Positions 26,524 through 37,010 are shown, numbered from the stretch's first letter. The stretch is 64,000 nt of DNA from Thermacetogenium phaeum DSM 12270 (GCF_000305935.1 NC_018870.1:1257942-1321941), one strand, 5' to 3'. Notes: generated by a model not told the origin, from the letters alone. Translations and numbers: made by a program.

Positions 26524-27912
26524 ATGGAGCCGTTAACATTAGAAGAGATTGTTAAAGCCGTACAAGGAAGGCTAGTTCATGGAGGAAGAGAGGAAAAAAT
26601 AACAGGTGTCAGCATTGACAGCAGGAAGGTGCGGCGGGGGGATCTCTTTTTTGCTTTTCCTGGGGCACGCAATGACGGCCATGATTTTGTCGGTCAGGCT
26701 CTGAAAGCTGGAGCGGCAGCAGCAGTTGTTACTCGTCCGGTCAAGGATGCAAAAGAAAAGCCACTGATTCTGGTAAGCGATCCGCTGGAGGCGCTCCAGG
26801 GGCTGGCGCGTTATTACCGCCGTCTCTTCAATATTCCTGTTGTTGGGATTACGGGAAGCACGGGGAAGACCACAACGAAGGACATCATCGCTGGCGTTCT
26901 CGGAAAGAGGTGGCGCGTTTTAAAAAATGAGGGGAATTACAACAACGAGATCGGCCTTCCGTTGACTTTGCTCAGGATGGAACGCAGCCACCAGGTAGCG
27001 GTACTGGAAATGGCGATGCGCGGGAGGGGTGAAATTGCGGCCCTTTGCGAGATCGGACAGCCGCAGGTAGGGGTGATCACCAACATAGGGAAAACGCACC
27101 TGGAGCTTCTAGGTTCCCAGGAGGCCATTGCGGAGGCCAAGGGAGAGCTCTTGGAGGCGCTGCCGCCGGACGGCTGTGCCGTCTTAAATGCAGAGGATCC
27201 CTGGCAGTTGCGCCTGGCTTCCAGGGTGCGCGGAGAGGTGATCTTTTATGGAATGGAAGAAAACTGCGCCGTCAGGGTATCCGACATCACCTTACAGGAG
27301 CTGGATGGGGTCAAATTTCTGCTGCGGACCCCTAGCGGGGAGGTCCCATGTTTTCTGCCCATTCCGGGGCGGCATAATGTCTACAACGCCTTGGCTGCTG
27401 CAGCGGTCGGGCATTATTTTGGGTTAACCCCTGAGGAAATAGCCTCCGGCCTGGGCTCCCCCTCCCGGACGGGGATGCGCCTGGAGATCAAGGACGGAAT
27501 GAATGGTGTCAGGGTTATCGATGACTCCTATAACGCCAGCCCTGCCTCCGTCAAGGCCGCCCTGGAACTGTTGGCAGCAGCCCGCGGCAGAAGAAAGATA
27601 GCCGTTTTGGGTGATATGTATGAACTGGGGACCGAAAGCTTATCCGGCCACCGGGAGGTGGGAGAAAAGGCGGCTCTTCTTCATGTTGATTGCCTGTGCA
27701 CTGTCGGTGAACTGGCACAGGAAACCGCCGCGGGAGCAGCCCAAGCGGGATTGCCGCCGGAGCGCATCCATGTTTTTCGGAGAAAGGATGAAGCAGCAGC
27801 ATTTTTGCAGTCCTTTCTGTCGGAAGGGGATGTTGTGCTCATCAAGGGTTCCCGGGGGATGAGGATGGAGGAGATCGCGGAGTTCCTCACAAAGAGGAGT
27901 GATGTCCGTTGA
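26524..27912 (+). CDS. murF: UDP-MurNAc-tripeptide:D-Ala-D-Ala ligase
   Basis: Completes the pentapeptide by adding D-Ala-D-Ala. 462 residues with the ATP loop GITGSTGKTTTKD, NNEIGLPLTLL, and IDDSYNASPASVKAAL in the C-terminal domain. It starts 3 bp after murE, with AAGGAG inside the end of murE. Its stop overlaps the mraY start (TTGA). Confidence 0.97.
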   Translation: MEPLTLEEIVKAVQGRLVHGGREEKITGVSIDSRKVRRGDLFFAFPGARNDGHDFVGQALKAGAAAAVVTRPVKDAKEKPLILVSDPLEALQGLARYYRRLFNIPVVGITGSTGKTTTKDIIAGVLGKRWRVLKNEGNYNNEIGLPLTLLRMERSHQVAVLEMAMRGRGEIAALCEIGQPQVGVITNIGKTHLELLGSQEAIAEAKGELLEALPPDGCAVLNAEDPWQLRLASRVRGEVIFYGMEENCAVRVSDITLQELDGVKFLLRTPSGEVPCFLPIPGRHNVYNALAAAAVGHYFGLTPEEIASGLGSPSRTGMRLEIKDGMNGVRVIDDSYNASPASVKAALELLAAARGRRKIAVLGDMYELGTESLSGHREVGEKAALLHVDCLCTVGELAQETAAGAAQAGLPPERIHVFRRKDEAAAFLQSFLSEGDVVLIKGSRGMRMEEIAEFLTKRSDVR

Positions 27913-28877
27913 GCGCAGTTAAAATGTCGATCCTGGCAGGGGGAATAGGTTTAGCAACCGTCCTCCTGCTGGGCCCGCTGGTTATTCCCCTGCTGTACAG
28001 GTTGAAGTTCGGGCAGGAAATCAGAGATGACGGCCCGCGTGCCCACCTCAAGAAGCGGGGGACGGCAACGATGGGTGGGATCATGATTCTGGCAGGAACC
28101 GCTTTGGCCAGCTTTCTTGTGAACGGCGCCTCTCCAGAAAACCTGTTCCTGTTTGCCGTCATGCTGGGCTGCGGCCTGCTGGGGTTTGCGGATGATTACC
28201 TCAAAATAGTCTTCAGGCGCCCTCTAGGTCTGCGGGCGCGGGCGAAGATGCTAGGCTTGCTTATCGTCGGGGCATTTCTGGCTTGGAGTGCCTATATTCT
28301 CCAGCGGGGCACCTTAATTGCCATTCCCTTTACAGAATTGAAGATTCAGGTGGGCTTGTTTTATTATTTATTTGTGGTGCTGGTTCTGATAGCTACGGCG
28401 AATGCCGTTAACCTGACGGATGGACTCGACGGTCTCGCCGGCGGGCTGACCGCAATCGTCGGGATTGCTTATGTTTTTATTTCCCTGCTGACGGGGCATG
28501 AGGCTGCTGCGGTCTTTGCCGCTGCTGTGTCCGGGAGCTGCCTTGGTTTTCTTAAGTTTAATCATTATCCAGCAAGGGTATTTATGGGTGACACCGGTTC
28601 TCTCGCTCTGGGGGGTGCACTGGCGGGGATTGCGGTTTTAACTGTTTCGGAACTGACCCTGGTCATCTTGGGAGGAGTTTTTGTTCTAGAGGTGATATCT
28701 GTGGTGATTCAAGTGATATCTTTCCAGATGAGCGGGAAGCGCGTCTTCCGGATGAGCCCCCTGCACCATCATTTTGAATTGTCCGGATGGCCGGAAGTCC
28801 GTGTTGTCTATTTTTTCTGGTTGATCGGCTGCTGTCTGGCGGTATTGGGGATTCTGTCGCTGAGGGGAATGGGATAG
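27909..28877 (+). CDS. mraY: Phospho-MurNAc-pentapeptide transferase
   Basis: Integral membrane enzyme making lipid I on undecaprenyl phosphate. 322 residues, about ten membrane spans, with the catalytic Asp motifs FADDYLKI and VNLTDGLDGLAGG and the HHHFELSGW loop. The TTG start at 27909 overlaps the murF stop by four bases, indicating coupled translation. Confidence 0.97.
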   Translation: MSAVKMSILAGGIGLATVLLLGPLVIPLLYRLKFGQEIRDDGPRAHLKKRGTATMGGIMILAGTALASFLVNGASPENLFLFAVMLGCGLLGFADDYLKIVFRRPLGLRARAKMLGLLIVGAFLAWSAYILQRGTLIAIPFTELKIQVGLFYYLFVVLVLIATANAVNLTDGLDGLAGGLTAIVGIAYVFISLLTGHEAAAVFAAAVSGSCLGFLKFNHYPARVFMGDTGSLALGGALAGIAVLTVSELTLVILGGVFVLEVISVVIQVISFQMSGKRVFRMSPLHHHFELSGWPEVRVVYFFWLIGCCLAVLGILSLRGMG

Positions 28878-28889
28878 GAGATGTGGGCA

Positions 28890-30257
28890 TTGTCTGACTT
28901 GAGAGGGAAAAAGGTGCTCGTAATTGGTTTAGCCCGCAGCGGACAGGCGGCGGTCCGCTTTCTGTGGGAACAAGGCGCCCAGGTTACCGGTGCCGATCAG
29001 AAAAAGGAAAGTGAATTGGGTACTGAATTCCAGAAATTGAAGGAAATCCCGGCCACTTTTATTACCGGCGGCTACCCGAAGATAAAACCTGAGGATTGGG
29101 ATCTGATCATCGTCAGCCCCGGTGTTCCCCAAACCATTCCGCCGGTTCGGGAGGCAGAGAGGTACGGGATTCCTATCTGGAGCGAACTGGAGCTGGCGAG
29201 CCGTTTGATCGGAGAACCGATCATCGCCATTACCGGTACCAATGGAAAAACCACTACCACGGCGCTGCTGGGGTATATTTTCGAAAAGGCAGGGATACCG
29301 GCAGCAGTAGCAGGAAATATCGGGATACCGCTGATCCGGGAGGTGGATCGGGTTTTGCACGGGGGGCGTAAAGTCCACTACTGGGTTGTTGAGGTCAGTT
29401 CCTTTCAGCTGGAGCGTATTGACAGATTTCGCCCTCATATTGCCGTTTTTCTCAACCTTACCCCCGACCATATCGACAGGCATGGGGATCTGGAGAGCTA
29501 CGGCAAAATCAAGTCCCGTATTTTTGCCAATCAAGGGGCGGATGACTGGGCTGTGGTTAACCTGGATGACTCCTGGCTGGCGTCAAATATGCCGGCAGTT
29601 ACCAGTCGGGTCTACGGTTTTTCCCGCCGAAGGCTGCCTGCGGAGGGGATTGGAGTGCAGGGTGGTGAGATCTGCTATCACCTAAAAGGGAAAAGGGAGA
29701 GGCTGTGTGCTGCGGATACCGTCAAGATGCCTGGGCCTCATAACCTGGAGAATGCTCTGGCGGCGGCAGCAGCAGCACTCCTGGCAGGTGTGGATAGAGA
29801 GAGCGTAGCCGGTGCTCTGGCCACTTTCCCCGGTGTTCCGCATCGCCTGGAGGAGGTGCGGGTGCTGAAAGGGGTAAAGTATGTAAATGATTCCAAAGGG
29901 ACCAACCCGGAGTCCGTTTCCCGGGCTCTTGACTCCTTTACAAATCCGGTGATCCTCATCGCCGGGGGCAGACATAAGGGGAGCGATTTTGAGGAACTGG
30001 CCCGGAAAGTCAAAGAAAAGGCGAAGGCCCTGATTCTCATTGGTGAGGCCGCCGGTATTATACGCCAGGCCGTTTCCGGCACCGGTTTTAAGAATATCTA
30101 TGATGCCGCTTCCTTAGCGGAGGGAGTGCAGATCGCTTCTCGTCTCGCCGAGCCGGGTGATGTGGTATTGCTTTCTCCCGCCTGCGCCAGCTGGGATATG
30201 TTTCGGGATTACGAGGAGCGGGGGGAGTGTTTCAAAAAGCTGGTCAACCAATTATAG
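28890..30257 (+). CDS. murD: UDP-MurNAc-alanine:D-glutamate ligase
   Basis: Adds D-glutamate to UDP-MurNAc-L-Ala. 455 residues: a Rossmann-like N-terminus (GKKVLVIGLARSG), ATP loop ITGTNGKTTTTALLG, the central domain with NLTPDHIDRHG, and NDSKGTNPESVSRAL in the C-terminal domain. TTG 28890 is preferred because AGGAG (28876-28880) is 9 bp upstream and the N-terminus then matches the family; ATG 28881 touches the ribosome site and would add three residues. Confidence 0.96.
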   Translation: MSDLRGKKVLVIGLARSGQAAVRFLWEQGAQVTGADQKKESELGTEFQKLKEIPATFITGGYPKIKPEDWDLIIVSPGVPQTIPPVREAERYGIPIWSELELASRLIGEPIIAITGTNGKTTTTALLGYIFEKAGIPAAVAGNIGIPLIREVDRVLHGGRKVHYWVVEVSSFQLERIDRFRPHIAVFLNLTPDHIDRHGDLESYGKIKSRIFANQGADDWAVVNLDDSWLASNMPAVTSRVYGFSRRRLPAEGIGVQGGEICYHLKGKRERLCAADTVKMPGPHNLENALAAAAAALLAGVDRESVAGALATFPGVPHRLEEVRVLKGVKYVNDSKGTNPESVSRALDSFTNPVILIAGGRHKGSDFEELARKVKEKAKALILIGEAAGIIRQAVSGTGFKNIYDAASLAEGVQIASRLAEPGDVVLLSPACASWDMFRDYEERGECFKKLVNQL

Positions 30258-30269
30258 GGGGGAGGCCGA

Positions 30270-31367
30270 ATGAAAGGGCGCAGTGCCCCTGATTTCTTCC
30301 TCTTTATCATCGTCCTCTTGCTGTTGACGGTGGGAATAATCATGGTCTTTAGCTCCAGTTATGTGTTTGCCCAGGCAACCTATGCCGATGGCGCTCACTT
30401 TCTCAAACACCAGCTTGTCTGGGCACTGCTGGGAATCACCGGGATGACCGTGGTTATGAAGATCGATTACCATCACTTTAAAAAGTGGGCGAACCTCTTT
30501 TTTGGCAGTGCTCTGGTTCTGTTGATTTTGGTTTTGGTTCCGGGTGTGGGAATTACAATTAAAGGCGCTACTCGCTGGATAGGTCTAGGATTTCTTACCT
30601 TTCAGCCGTCGGAGCTTGCCAAGCTCGCCCTGGTTGTTTTTTTGGCCAAAAACCTGGCCGCAAAGCAGAACCAGATTAAACACTTTGCAAAGGGCTTGCT
30701 CCCCTCCCTCCTGGCGGCAGGGGTGGTCTGCGGGTTGATTCTCCTACAGCCGGACTTGGGAACCGCAGTCGCCATTGCCTGCACAACTTACCTGATTTTA
30801 GCGGCAGCAGGGGCGCGAGGAAGTCATCTGGCGGGATTAGCGCTGCTCGGTTTGGGTCTGGTGGCCCTGGCTATTCGTCTGGAACCCTATAGAATGTCGC
30901 GCTTTCTGGCCTTTCTGGATCCCTGGGCGGATCCCCTGGGAGATGGTTTTCAAACGATCCAGGCTCTCTACGCAGTCGGTTCGGGTGGAATCTTCGGGCT
31001 CGGTCTCGGTGAAGGAAGGCAGAAGTTCTTCTACCTGCCCGAGCAGCACACCGATTTTATCTTCGCCGTTTTGGCCGAAGAGCTGGGATTCATCGGGACG
31101 ACTTTCGTGCTCCTTCTCTTCTTTGCGTTTATGTGGAGGGGTATGAAAATAGCCATGAAGGCGCCAGATCTTTTCGGTTCGCTGCTCGCAGCCGGGATTA
31201 CCATTATGGTTGTCATCCAGGCCGTTCTCAATATCGGAGTGGTTACCGGTTGCCTCCCGGTGACCGGTATTACCCTTCCCTTCATCAGTTACGGAGGTTC
31301 CTCCCTGACCTTGAATCTTTTAGGAATTGGAATCCTCTTAAATATTTCGCACTTTGTGGAAGAATAG
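30270..31367 (+). CDS. ftsW: SEDS glycan polymerase FtsW/SpoVE
   Basis: Membrane glycosyltransferase that polymerises lipid II at the septum together with the class B penicillin-binding protein. 365 residues, about ten spans, with KGATRWIGLGFLTFQPSE, GLGLGEGRQKFFYLPEQHTD and SYGGSSL, all SEDS signatures. The position between murD and murG fits FtsW or the sporulation paralogue SpoVE; the sequence alone does not separate them. Preceded by GGGGGGAGG. Confidence 0.95.
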   Translation: MKGRSAPDFFLFIIVLLLLTVGIIMVFSSSYVFAQATYADGAHFLKHQLVWALLGITGMTVVMKIDYHHFKKWANLFFGSALVLLILVLVPGVGITIKGATRWIGLGFLTFQPSELAKLALVVFLAKNLAAKQNQIKHFAKGLLPSLLAAGVVCGLILLQPDLGTAVAIACTTYLILAAAGARGSHLAGLALLGLGLVALAIRLEPYRMSRFLAFLDPWADPLGDGFQTIQALYAVGSGGIFGLGLGEGRQKFFYLPEQHTDFIFAVLAEELGFIGTTFVLLLFFAFMWRGMKIAMKAPDLFGSLLAAGITIMVVIQAVLNIGVVTGCLPVTGITLPFISYGGSSLTLNLLGIGILLNISHFVEE

Positions 31368-31380
31368 GGGTTTTCAGAAG

Positions 31381-32508
31381 ATGCGTGTGCTCATTACCGG
31401 AGGGGGAACAGGAGGACATCTTTACCCTGCCCTGGCCGTTGCCGGCTTGCTGAAAGAATATGTTCCTTCTGGTGAGATTCTCTTTGTAGGCACAGGTGAG
31501 GGGTTGGAAAGCACTGTGGTGCCCGCTGCAGGCTATTCCTTTAGGCGGATAGGCGCTGTCAAGTGGCCGCGTCGGCTTTCCCTCAAGATGCCTGGCGTTT
31601 TTTGGGGATTGGGTAAGGGCTACCTGCAGGGAATAAAAATCATCAAAGAGTTCCGCCCTGATGCCGTTTTTGCTACAGGGGGCTATGTTTCTGTACCTGT
31701 TGGGCTGGCGGCGGTCAGAAGGGGGGTTCCCCTGTTCCTTCATGAACAGAACGCAATTCCCGGTATGGCCAACCGACTGCTGGCACGCTGGGCGAAGGTA
31801 ACATTTACCACCTTCCCATTGCGGAAGGAAACCTTTCCGCGAAAAGCGAATTCAATCCATTCAGGACTGCCTGTTCGCAAAGAGATCCTCAGGACGGAGC
31901 GTCGGGACGGGTTGCGCTATTTCGGGTTTGACGACGATTGCTTTACCTTGCTGGTGACCGGAGGCAGTCGAGGAGCGCGGAGCATTAACATTGTGATGCA
32001 GGAAATATATCTGAAGATTTGTGCCGGAGAAGCATTCCTTCCCGGTCTGCAGGTGATTCATCTCACCGGCATGGATGAGTATCAAGCATACTGCCGTAAG
32101 CTGTCAGCGAAGGGAATATATGGTTCAAAAATAGGCAAACTAGTTATTAGACCTTACCTGGATAAAATGGAATACGCTCTGGCTGCTGCAGATCTGGTGA
32201 TCAGTCGGGCTGGAGCGGCGACCCTTGCCGAATTAACGGCGCGCGGCCTGCCGGCGGTCTTGGTGCCGTACCCCTATGCGACAGGAGACCATCAATATCA
32301 TAATGCCCGTTATTTGGAAGAAGCGGGTGCCGCTGTTTTAATTCGGGAAGAGGACCTCACAGCCGAGAGGTTGCTTCGAGAGATCGGCAGGATTGTCGGC
32401 GACCGTCAGTTGCGCCAGAAAATGGCGGAACAGTCCCACAGGCTTGGGCGGCCGGAGGCGGGAGAAGTTATCGTACGCACCATAATACAGAAGATAACAA
32501 GCAAGTAA
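31381..32508 (+). CDS. murG: Lipid II-forming GlcNAc transferase
   Basis: Adds GlcNAc to lipid I at the inner membrane face. 375 residues beginning RVLITGGGTGGHLYPALA, with HEQNAIPGMANRLLA, VTGGSRGARSIN and the donor-site block SRAGAATLAELTARGLPAVLVPYP. ATG 31381 has TAGGGG 9 bp upstream; the longer frame would overlap ftsW. An 83-bp gap separates it from murC. Confidence 0.97.
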   Translation: MRVLITGGGTGGHLYPALAVAGLLKEYVPSGEILFVGTGEGLESTVVPAAGYSFRRIGAVKWPRRLSLKMPGVFWGLGKGYLQGIKIIKEFRPDAVFATGGYVSVPVGLAAVRRGVPLFLHEQNAIPGMANRLLARWAKVTFTTFPLRKETFPRKANSIHSGLPVRKEILRTERRDGLRYFGFDDDCFTLLVTGGSRGARSINIVMQEIYLKICAGEAFLPGLQVIHLTGMDEYQAYCRKLSAKGIYGSKIGKLVIRPYLDKMEYALAAADLVISRAGAATLAELTARGLPAVLVPYPYATGDHQYHNARYLEEAGAAVLIREEDLTAERLLREIGRIVGDRQLRQKMAEQSHRLGRPEAGEVIVRTIIQKITSK

Positions 32509-32591
32509 CCTTCCCAAAAAGTATTACATACACTGTTGTTGTAACACGTACACGCTGGGGAGGCTTTTGTGCAGAGAGGAGAAGGTTCAAG

Positions 32592-33968
32592 GTGGATGTT
32601 CGATGGTATCACTTTATCGGTATCGGCGGTGTGGGCATGAGCGGCCTCGCCCGGGTTCTGCTTGACAGAGGAATGAAGGTTAGCGGCTCTGATCTGGCCG
32701 CTTCACCCATAATAGATAAACTGCGGCAGCTGGGCGCTCATGTAGCCATTGGACACGCAGCAGAAAACATAGTTGAGGGTATTGATGAAGTTGTTGTTTC
32801 CTCTGCCGTTCATCCCTCTAACATTGAGCTCAGCACAGCCAGGCAAAAAGGTATACCGGTAATAACCCGCGGCGGCTTACTTGCTCGGGTAATGGATGAT
32901 TATAAAAGCATTGCGGTTACAGGAGCCCATGGCAAGACAACGACGAGCGCTATGATTGCCCTCGTCCTGAAGAAGAATGGTTTGGATCCAACCTACCTGA
33001 TCGGCGGCCAGGTTAGTGAACTGGGAGGCAACGCCGGTTCAGGGAGAGGGGAATACCTCGTTGCCGAATCCGATGAGAGCGACGGATCTTTCCTCAAACA
33101 GGAACCGTATGCCGCTGTTATTACAAATATAGACGATGATCACCTGGATTATTACAAAAGTCTTGACGGAATTTTGCAGGCTTTTCAGGATTTCCTGGCC
33201 CGCCTCCAAAGGACCGGGTTTGCCGTTCTTTGCACCGACAATGAAAATGTGCAAAAGTTGGATACATCTTCAGTGGAGGCTGTTACCTACGGCTTGAACG
33301 GAAGTCCAAATTTTCAAGCGAAGAATGTTGTTTGCAAAGGGTTCGCCTCAGAGTCGGAAGTTTTTCAGGATGGTCGTTTGCTGGGAAAACTGAGCCTCTC
33401 TGTACCAGGCCTCCATAACGTGCAAAACGCTCTGGCGGCAATCGCCGTGGGGATGCGCTTAGGGCTTGATTTTTCAAGTATTGCAAGGGCATTGTCTTGT
33501 TTTCGGGGAGTAGAACGTCGTTTCCAGCTGGTTGCTCAGTATGACGGGGTCTGGATCGTTGATGACTATGCCCATCATCCTTCGGAGATCAGGGAACTGG
33601 TAAAGACAGGTCTGGGGATCAAGCGGGGCAGAATGATCGTCGTTTTCCAGCCGCACCGGTACACCAGAACGAAGCTCCTCAAAGAGGGTTTTGGGAGGTC
33701 CTTCCGCGGTAGCGACCTGGTCATTATCACGGATATCTATTCCGCCGGAGAACCCCCTTTAAATGGGGTTTCCGCAGACCTGATCGTGAAGGAACTAAGG
33801 AAGAACGGTCAGGATGTCATCTTCATCAAGGATCTCGACGGTGTGGTGAAGTACCTTTTGCGGGAGCTGCGGTCCGGAGACCTGATCCTGACGGTTGGTG
33901 CAGGCAATGTCTGGACGGTGGGAAGAAATCTGGCCCTCAACTTGACGCGGCGGTCCGCAGAAAAATAG
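32592..33968 (+). CDS. murC: UDP-MurNAc:L-alanine ligase
   Basis: First amino-acid ligase of the pathway. 458 residues: N-terminal FIGIGGVGMSGLARVL, ATP loop VTGAHGKTTTSAM, the AESDESDGSF block, and DDYAHHPSEI in the C-terminal domain. GTG 32592 is preceded by GAGAGGAGAAGG. The TAG stop lies 16 bp before murB. Confidence 0.97.
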   Translation: MDVRWYHFIGIGGVGMSGLARVLLDRGMKVSGSDLAASPIIDKLRQLGAHVAIGHAAENIVEGIDEVVVSSAVHPSNIELSTARQKGIPVITRGGLLARVMDDYKSIAVTGAHGKTTTSAMIALVLKKNGLDPTYLIGGQVSELGGNAGSGRGEYLVAESDESDGSFLKQEPYAAVITNIDDDHLDYYKSLDGILQAFQDFLARLQRTGFAVLCTDNENVQKLDTSSVEAVTYGLNGSPNFQAKNVVCKGFASESEVFQDGRLLGKLSLSVPGLHNVQNALAAIAVGMRLGLDFSSIARALSCFRGVERRFQLVAQYDGVWIVDDYAHHPSEIRELVKTGLGIKRGRMIVVFQPHRYTRTKLLKEGFGRSFRGSDLVIITDIYSAGEPPLNGVSADLIVKELRKNGQDVIFIKDLDGVVKYLLRELRSGDLILTVGAGNVWTVGRNLALNLTRRSAEK

Positions 33969-33984
33969 TGCCTTGGGTGTCATT

Positions 33985-34899
33985 ATGAACTGGCAAGAAC
34001 TGGCACAAAAACTGGAGTCGAGGATTGAAGGCCGAGTTCTGGCGCAGGCCCCGCTGAAGAATTATACTACATGGCGCGTCGGGGGGCCTGCAGATCTGCT
34101 CGTCATCCCACGCAATAAGAGTGATGTCCGGGAAGCCTTAGGCTTTGCTCGGAATCACTGCCTGCCTGTAACCGTCATCGGCAACGGTTCGAATCTTTTG
34201 GTACTCGACGGCGGTATCCGCGGTTTGGCATTAAAGATCGGCAATGGTCTCAATTCTCTCTGGATTAAAGGGGATTATCTGATAGCAGAAGCGGGAGCAC
34301 TGCTGCCGGCTCTGGCCAGGCAGGCGGGCAAGGCAGGTTTAAGCGGGATGGAATTTGCCGTAGGGATACCTGCTACGCTGGGAGGCGCTGTAGTTATGAA
34401 TGCCGGCGCTTTCGGTGAGGACATCGGATCTCTTGTCCGGGAGATAGAGGCCATCCGGATTGACGGGACCGAGATTAAATGGCGTCGTGAAGAACTGTCC
34501 TTCGGTTACCGCTCATCCAACCTGCAAGGTCGGGAGTTGGTTGTGCTCAAGGCAAAACTGCAGTTGGTACCAGCTCCTAAAGAGGAGATTAACGCCAGGA
34601 TGGAAAGTAATATTACCTCTAGGAGGATGACCCAACCCCTGGAACTCCCTACGGCGGGCAGCGTTTTTCGCAATCCCCCCGGTCATCATGCCGGAAGGCT
34701 AATTGAAGCTGTGGGGCTCAAAGGGTACTGCCTAGGGGATGCCCAGGTATCCATGAAACACGCCAATTTCATTATCAACCGCGGCAATGCCACAGGGCGG
34801 GATATTCGAGCCTTAATAGAATTAATTCAACAGCGCGTCTTTCAGGAGTGGGGGATTTTTCTGGTTCCTGAAGTAATGATTGTCGGGGAGGAAGGGTGA
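33985..34899 (+). CDS. murB: UDP-N-acetylenolpyruvoylglucosamine reductase
   Basis: FAD/NADPH enzyme producing UDP-MurNAc. 304 residues with KNYTTWRVGGPADLL, the FAD block GNGSNLLVLDGGI, GIPATLGGAVVMNAGAFG and the active-site serine region GSVFRNPPGHHAGRLIE, ending PEVMIVG with the catalytic Glu. This is the shorter murB type found in Firmicutes. ATG 33985 has GGGTG upstream; the in-frame TTG 33973 is poorer. Confidence 0.96.
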   Translation: MNWQELAQKLESRIEGRVLAQAPLKNYTTWRVGGPADLLVIPRNKSDVREALGFARNHCLPVTVIGNGSNLLVLDGGIRGLALKIGNGLNSLWIKGDYLIAEAGALLPALARQAGKAGLSGMEFAVGIPATLGGAVVMNAGAFGEDIGSLVREIEAIRIDGTEIKWRREELSFGYRSSNLQGRELVVLKAKLQLVPAPKEEINARMESNITSRRMTQPLELPTAGSVFRNPPGHHAGRLIEAVGLKGYCLGDAQVSMKHANFIINRGNATGRDIRALIELIQQRVFQEWGIFLVPEVMIVGEEG

Positions 34900-34900
34900 A

Positions 34901-36163
34901 TTGGGGATGGAGAGGCTGGTTGTTACCGGGGGCGTCCCTCTCAAGGGGTCGATAACGGTGAGCGGAGCGAAAAACGCCATTTTACCGCTTCTTGCAGCCT
35001 GTCTGCTAAGTAAAAACCGCGTTGTTCTCGAGGGAGTACCCTGTTTAAATGATGTCAGAACGATGAAAGAGGTCCTAGAGTCCCTTGGAGCTAAGATCAA
35101 ATGGACAGGGAGTGTGATGGAAGTAGACCCCTCGTCCATCACTTCTGTGGGAGTGCATCCCGATTTGATGCGCAAGATGCGGGCTTCCAACTTGGTGATG
35201 GGGCCCCTCCTGAGCCGCTTTGGGAGAGTGAAGGCCTCTTACCCCGGGGGGTGCACCATTGGTTCCCGACCCATCGATCTGCACCTGAAGGGTTTTATTG
35301 CCCTAGGTGCGAGGATCGCCGAAGACCACGGCTTTATCGAGGCGGAAGCGTTTAAGCTCCGGGGAACTGAAATCCACCTGGATTTTCCCAGCGTTGGGGC
35401 GACCGAAAACATCATGATGGCTGCATCCCTTGCTGAGGGGACCACTATCATCAGAAATGCGGCACGGGAACCGGAGATTATCGACCTTCAAAACTTCCTC
35501 AATAAGTTAGGGGCGAGAATCAGAGGGGCAGGTCTGGACACGATCCGCATTGACGGAGCCCGGAGGCTCGGAAAGGAGATTTCTTATCGGGTAATTCCCG
35601 ACCGGATCGAGACTGGCACCTTCATGGTGGCTGCTGCTCTGACTCAGGGGGAGGTGCTCATTAAAAACACCATTCCCGAGCATGTGGAGGCTGTTACCGC
35701 GAAACTGCGGGAGGCAGGCATTAAGATTAGAGAGGAGGAGGACCGCATTATTGTTTCCGGGCAGCCCGGTTGGAATGCCCTTGACATCAGAACCCTTCCT
35801 TTTCCTGGGTTTCCTACTGATATGCAGCCCCAAATGATGATCTTCCTCAGCCTGGCTCAAGGAACAAGCATTATTACCGAAAATATTTTTGAGAACCGCT
35901 TTCAGCATGTTGGGGAATTCCGGCGCATGGGCGCTCAGATCCAGGTAGAGGGAAGAAGCGCGGTGATCAGGGGTGTGTCGCGGTTGACCGGGGCAGTTGT
36001 CCAGGCGACGGATCTCCGGGCCGGTGCGGCTCTGGTTCTCGGAGGGCTGGCGGCCGAAAACACCACCATTATTGAGGGAGTGCACCATATCGACCGGGGG
36101 TATGAAAATCTGGAAACAAGGCTTCAGATGTTGGGAGCAAAGATTTGCCGAACTTCGGATTAG
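34901..36163 (+). CDS. murA: UDP-GlcNAc 1-carboxyvinyltransferase
   Basis: Transfers enolpyruvate from PEP to UDP-GlcNAc, the first committed step of peptidoglycan synthesis. About 420 residues with [18 protein letters not shown] and the active-site loop [14 protein letters not shown]; the fosfomycin-target Cys is present. Start: TTG 34901 has AGGAAGGG 6 bp upstream; ATG 34907 is the alternative. It lies one base after the murB stop. Confidence 0.96.
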   Translation: MGMERLVVTGGVPLKGSITVSGAKNAILPLLAACLLSKNRVVLEGVPCLNDVRTMKEVLESLGAKIKWTGSVMEVDPSSITSVGVHPDLMRKMRASNLVMGPLLSRFGRVKASYPGGCTIGSRPIDLHLKGFIALGARIAEDHGFIEAEAFKLRGTEIHLDFPSVGATENIMMAASLAEGTTIIRNAAREPEIIDLQNFLNKLGARIRGAGLDTIRIDGARRLGKEISYRVIPDRIETGTFMVAAALTQGEVLIKNTIPEHVEAVTAKLREAGIKIREEEDRIIVSGQPGWNALDIRTLPFPGFPTDMQPQMMIFLSLAQGTSIITENIFENRFQHVGEFRRMGAQIQVEGRSAVIRGVSRLTGAVVQATDLRAGAALVLGGLAAENTTIIEGVHHIDRGYENLETRLQMLGAKICRTSD

Positions 36164-36202
36164 TATTTATTTCTTTATTTTTTCGTTAGGGGTGGACAGG
36201 TT

Positions 36203-36988
36203 GTGGTCGATGGGGTAGAGCCCAGAAGAAAAGCGGGGAAAAGATTTGCCCGGCGGAAGTTCTTTCGCCTGGTTAAGAATGTATCGGTTTTATCCCTCTG
36301 TGTGCTCTCTCTTTATTATTTCAGCCAGTCTCAGTTCTTTGCTCTGAAGAGGATCGATGTCAGGGGACTGGCAAAACAAAACAGGGATGAGGTTGTTCGT
36401 GTAAGCGGATTGAGCCTCGGTATGAATTACTTTCGTCTCGATATTCAGCAGGCGGAAGAGCGCCTGCGTTCTCTTCCGCTGATTGAGCAGGTAGAAGTGC
36501 GAAAGAGTTTTCCTAACACGGTGATCATTGATATCAAAGAGCGGGAACCCCATGCCCTTCTCTGCGTTAATGGGGGCTTTTGGGTTATCGATAAAAAGGG
36601 TTACTGCCTGGAGAGGTTGTCGGGAACGCTCGGCCTCCCTGTGATCACCGGCTTGGTACCGGATTCACTTACTCCGGGGCAGCGTGTCAGCAGAAAACAA
36701 CTGCTAAAAGCGGTTTTGGCTGCTCTCGATGGTGAGGTACAGTATTATCTTTCGGAGATAAATATGAATTCTGAAGACAACCTAATAGCGTACAGCCGAG
36801 GTGGGGTTCCTATTTTGCTGGGAACGGCGGAGAGGTTGCCGGATAAACTGAGGTTAAGCGTATCTTTTATCAAAACGATGGGGGAGGCGAAAATTGATTA
36901 TATTGATATCAGGGCGGTCGAAGCCCCGGCAGTTAAATACCATGATTCGGAATTTAAGGATGGTGAAAAAATCTTTTCCGTCCCTTAA
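36203..36988 (+). CDS. ftsQ: Cell division protein FtsQ/DivIB
   Basis: 261 residues: basic cytoplasmic N-terminus, one membrane span near residues 28-46 (VSVLSLCVLSLYYFSQS), then a POTRA domain (FFALKRIDVRGLAKQNRDEV) and a beta domain ending in a short hydrophilic tail. It recruits and regulates FtsL-FtsB/DivIC at the septum. GTG 36203 has AGGGGTGG 7 bp upstream. Position between murA and ftsA is classical. Confidence 0.92.
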   Translation: MVDGVEPRRKAGKRFARRKFFRLVKNVSVLSLCVLSLYYFSQSQFFALKRIDVRGLAKQNRDEVVRVSGLSLGMNYFRLDIQQAEERLRSLPLIEQVEVRKSFPNTVIIDIKEREPHALLCVNGGFWVIDKKGYCLERLSGTLGLPVITGLVPDSLTPGQRVSRKQLLKAVLAALDGEVQYYLSEINMNSEDNLIAYSRGGVPILLGTAERLPDKLRLSVSFIKTMGEAKIDYIDIRAVEAPAVKYHDSEFKDGEKIFSVP

Positions 36989-37010
36989 ATAAAAAGGAAA
37001 ACATTGAACT

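Noticed and set aside
32509-32591. Regulatory palindrome in the murG-murC gap (GTATTACATACAC / GTGTAAC-like)
   Set aside because: Too imperfect, and no clear promoter boxes with proper spacing.
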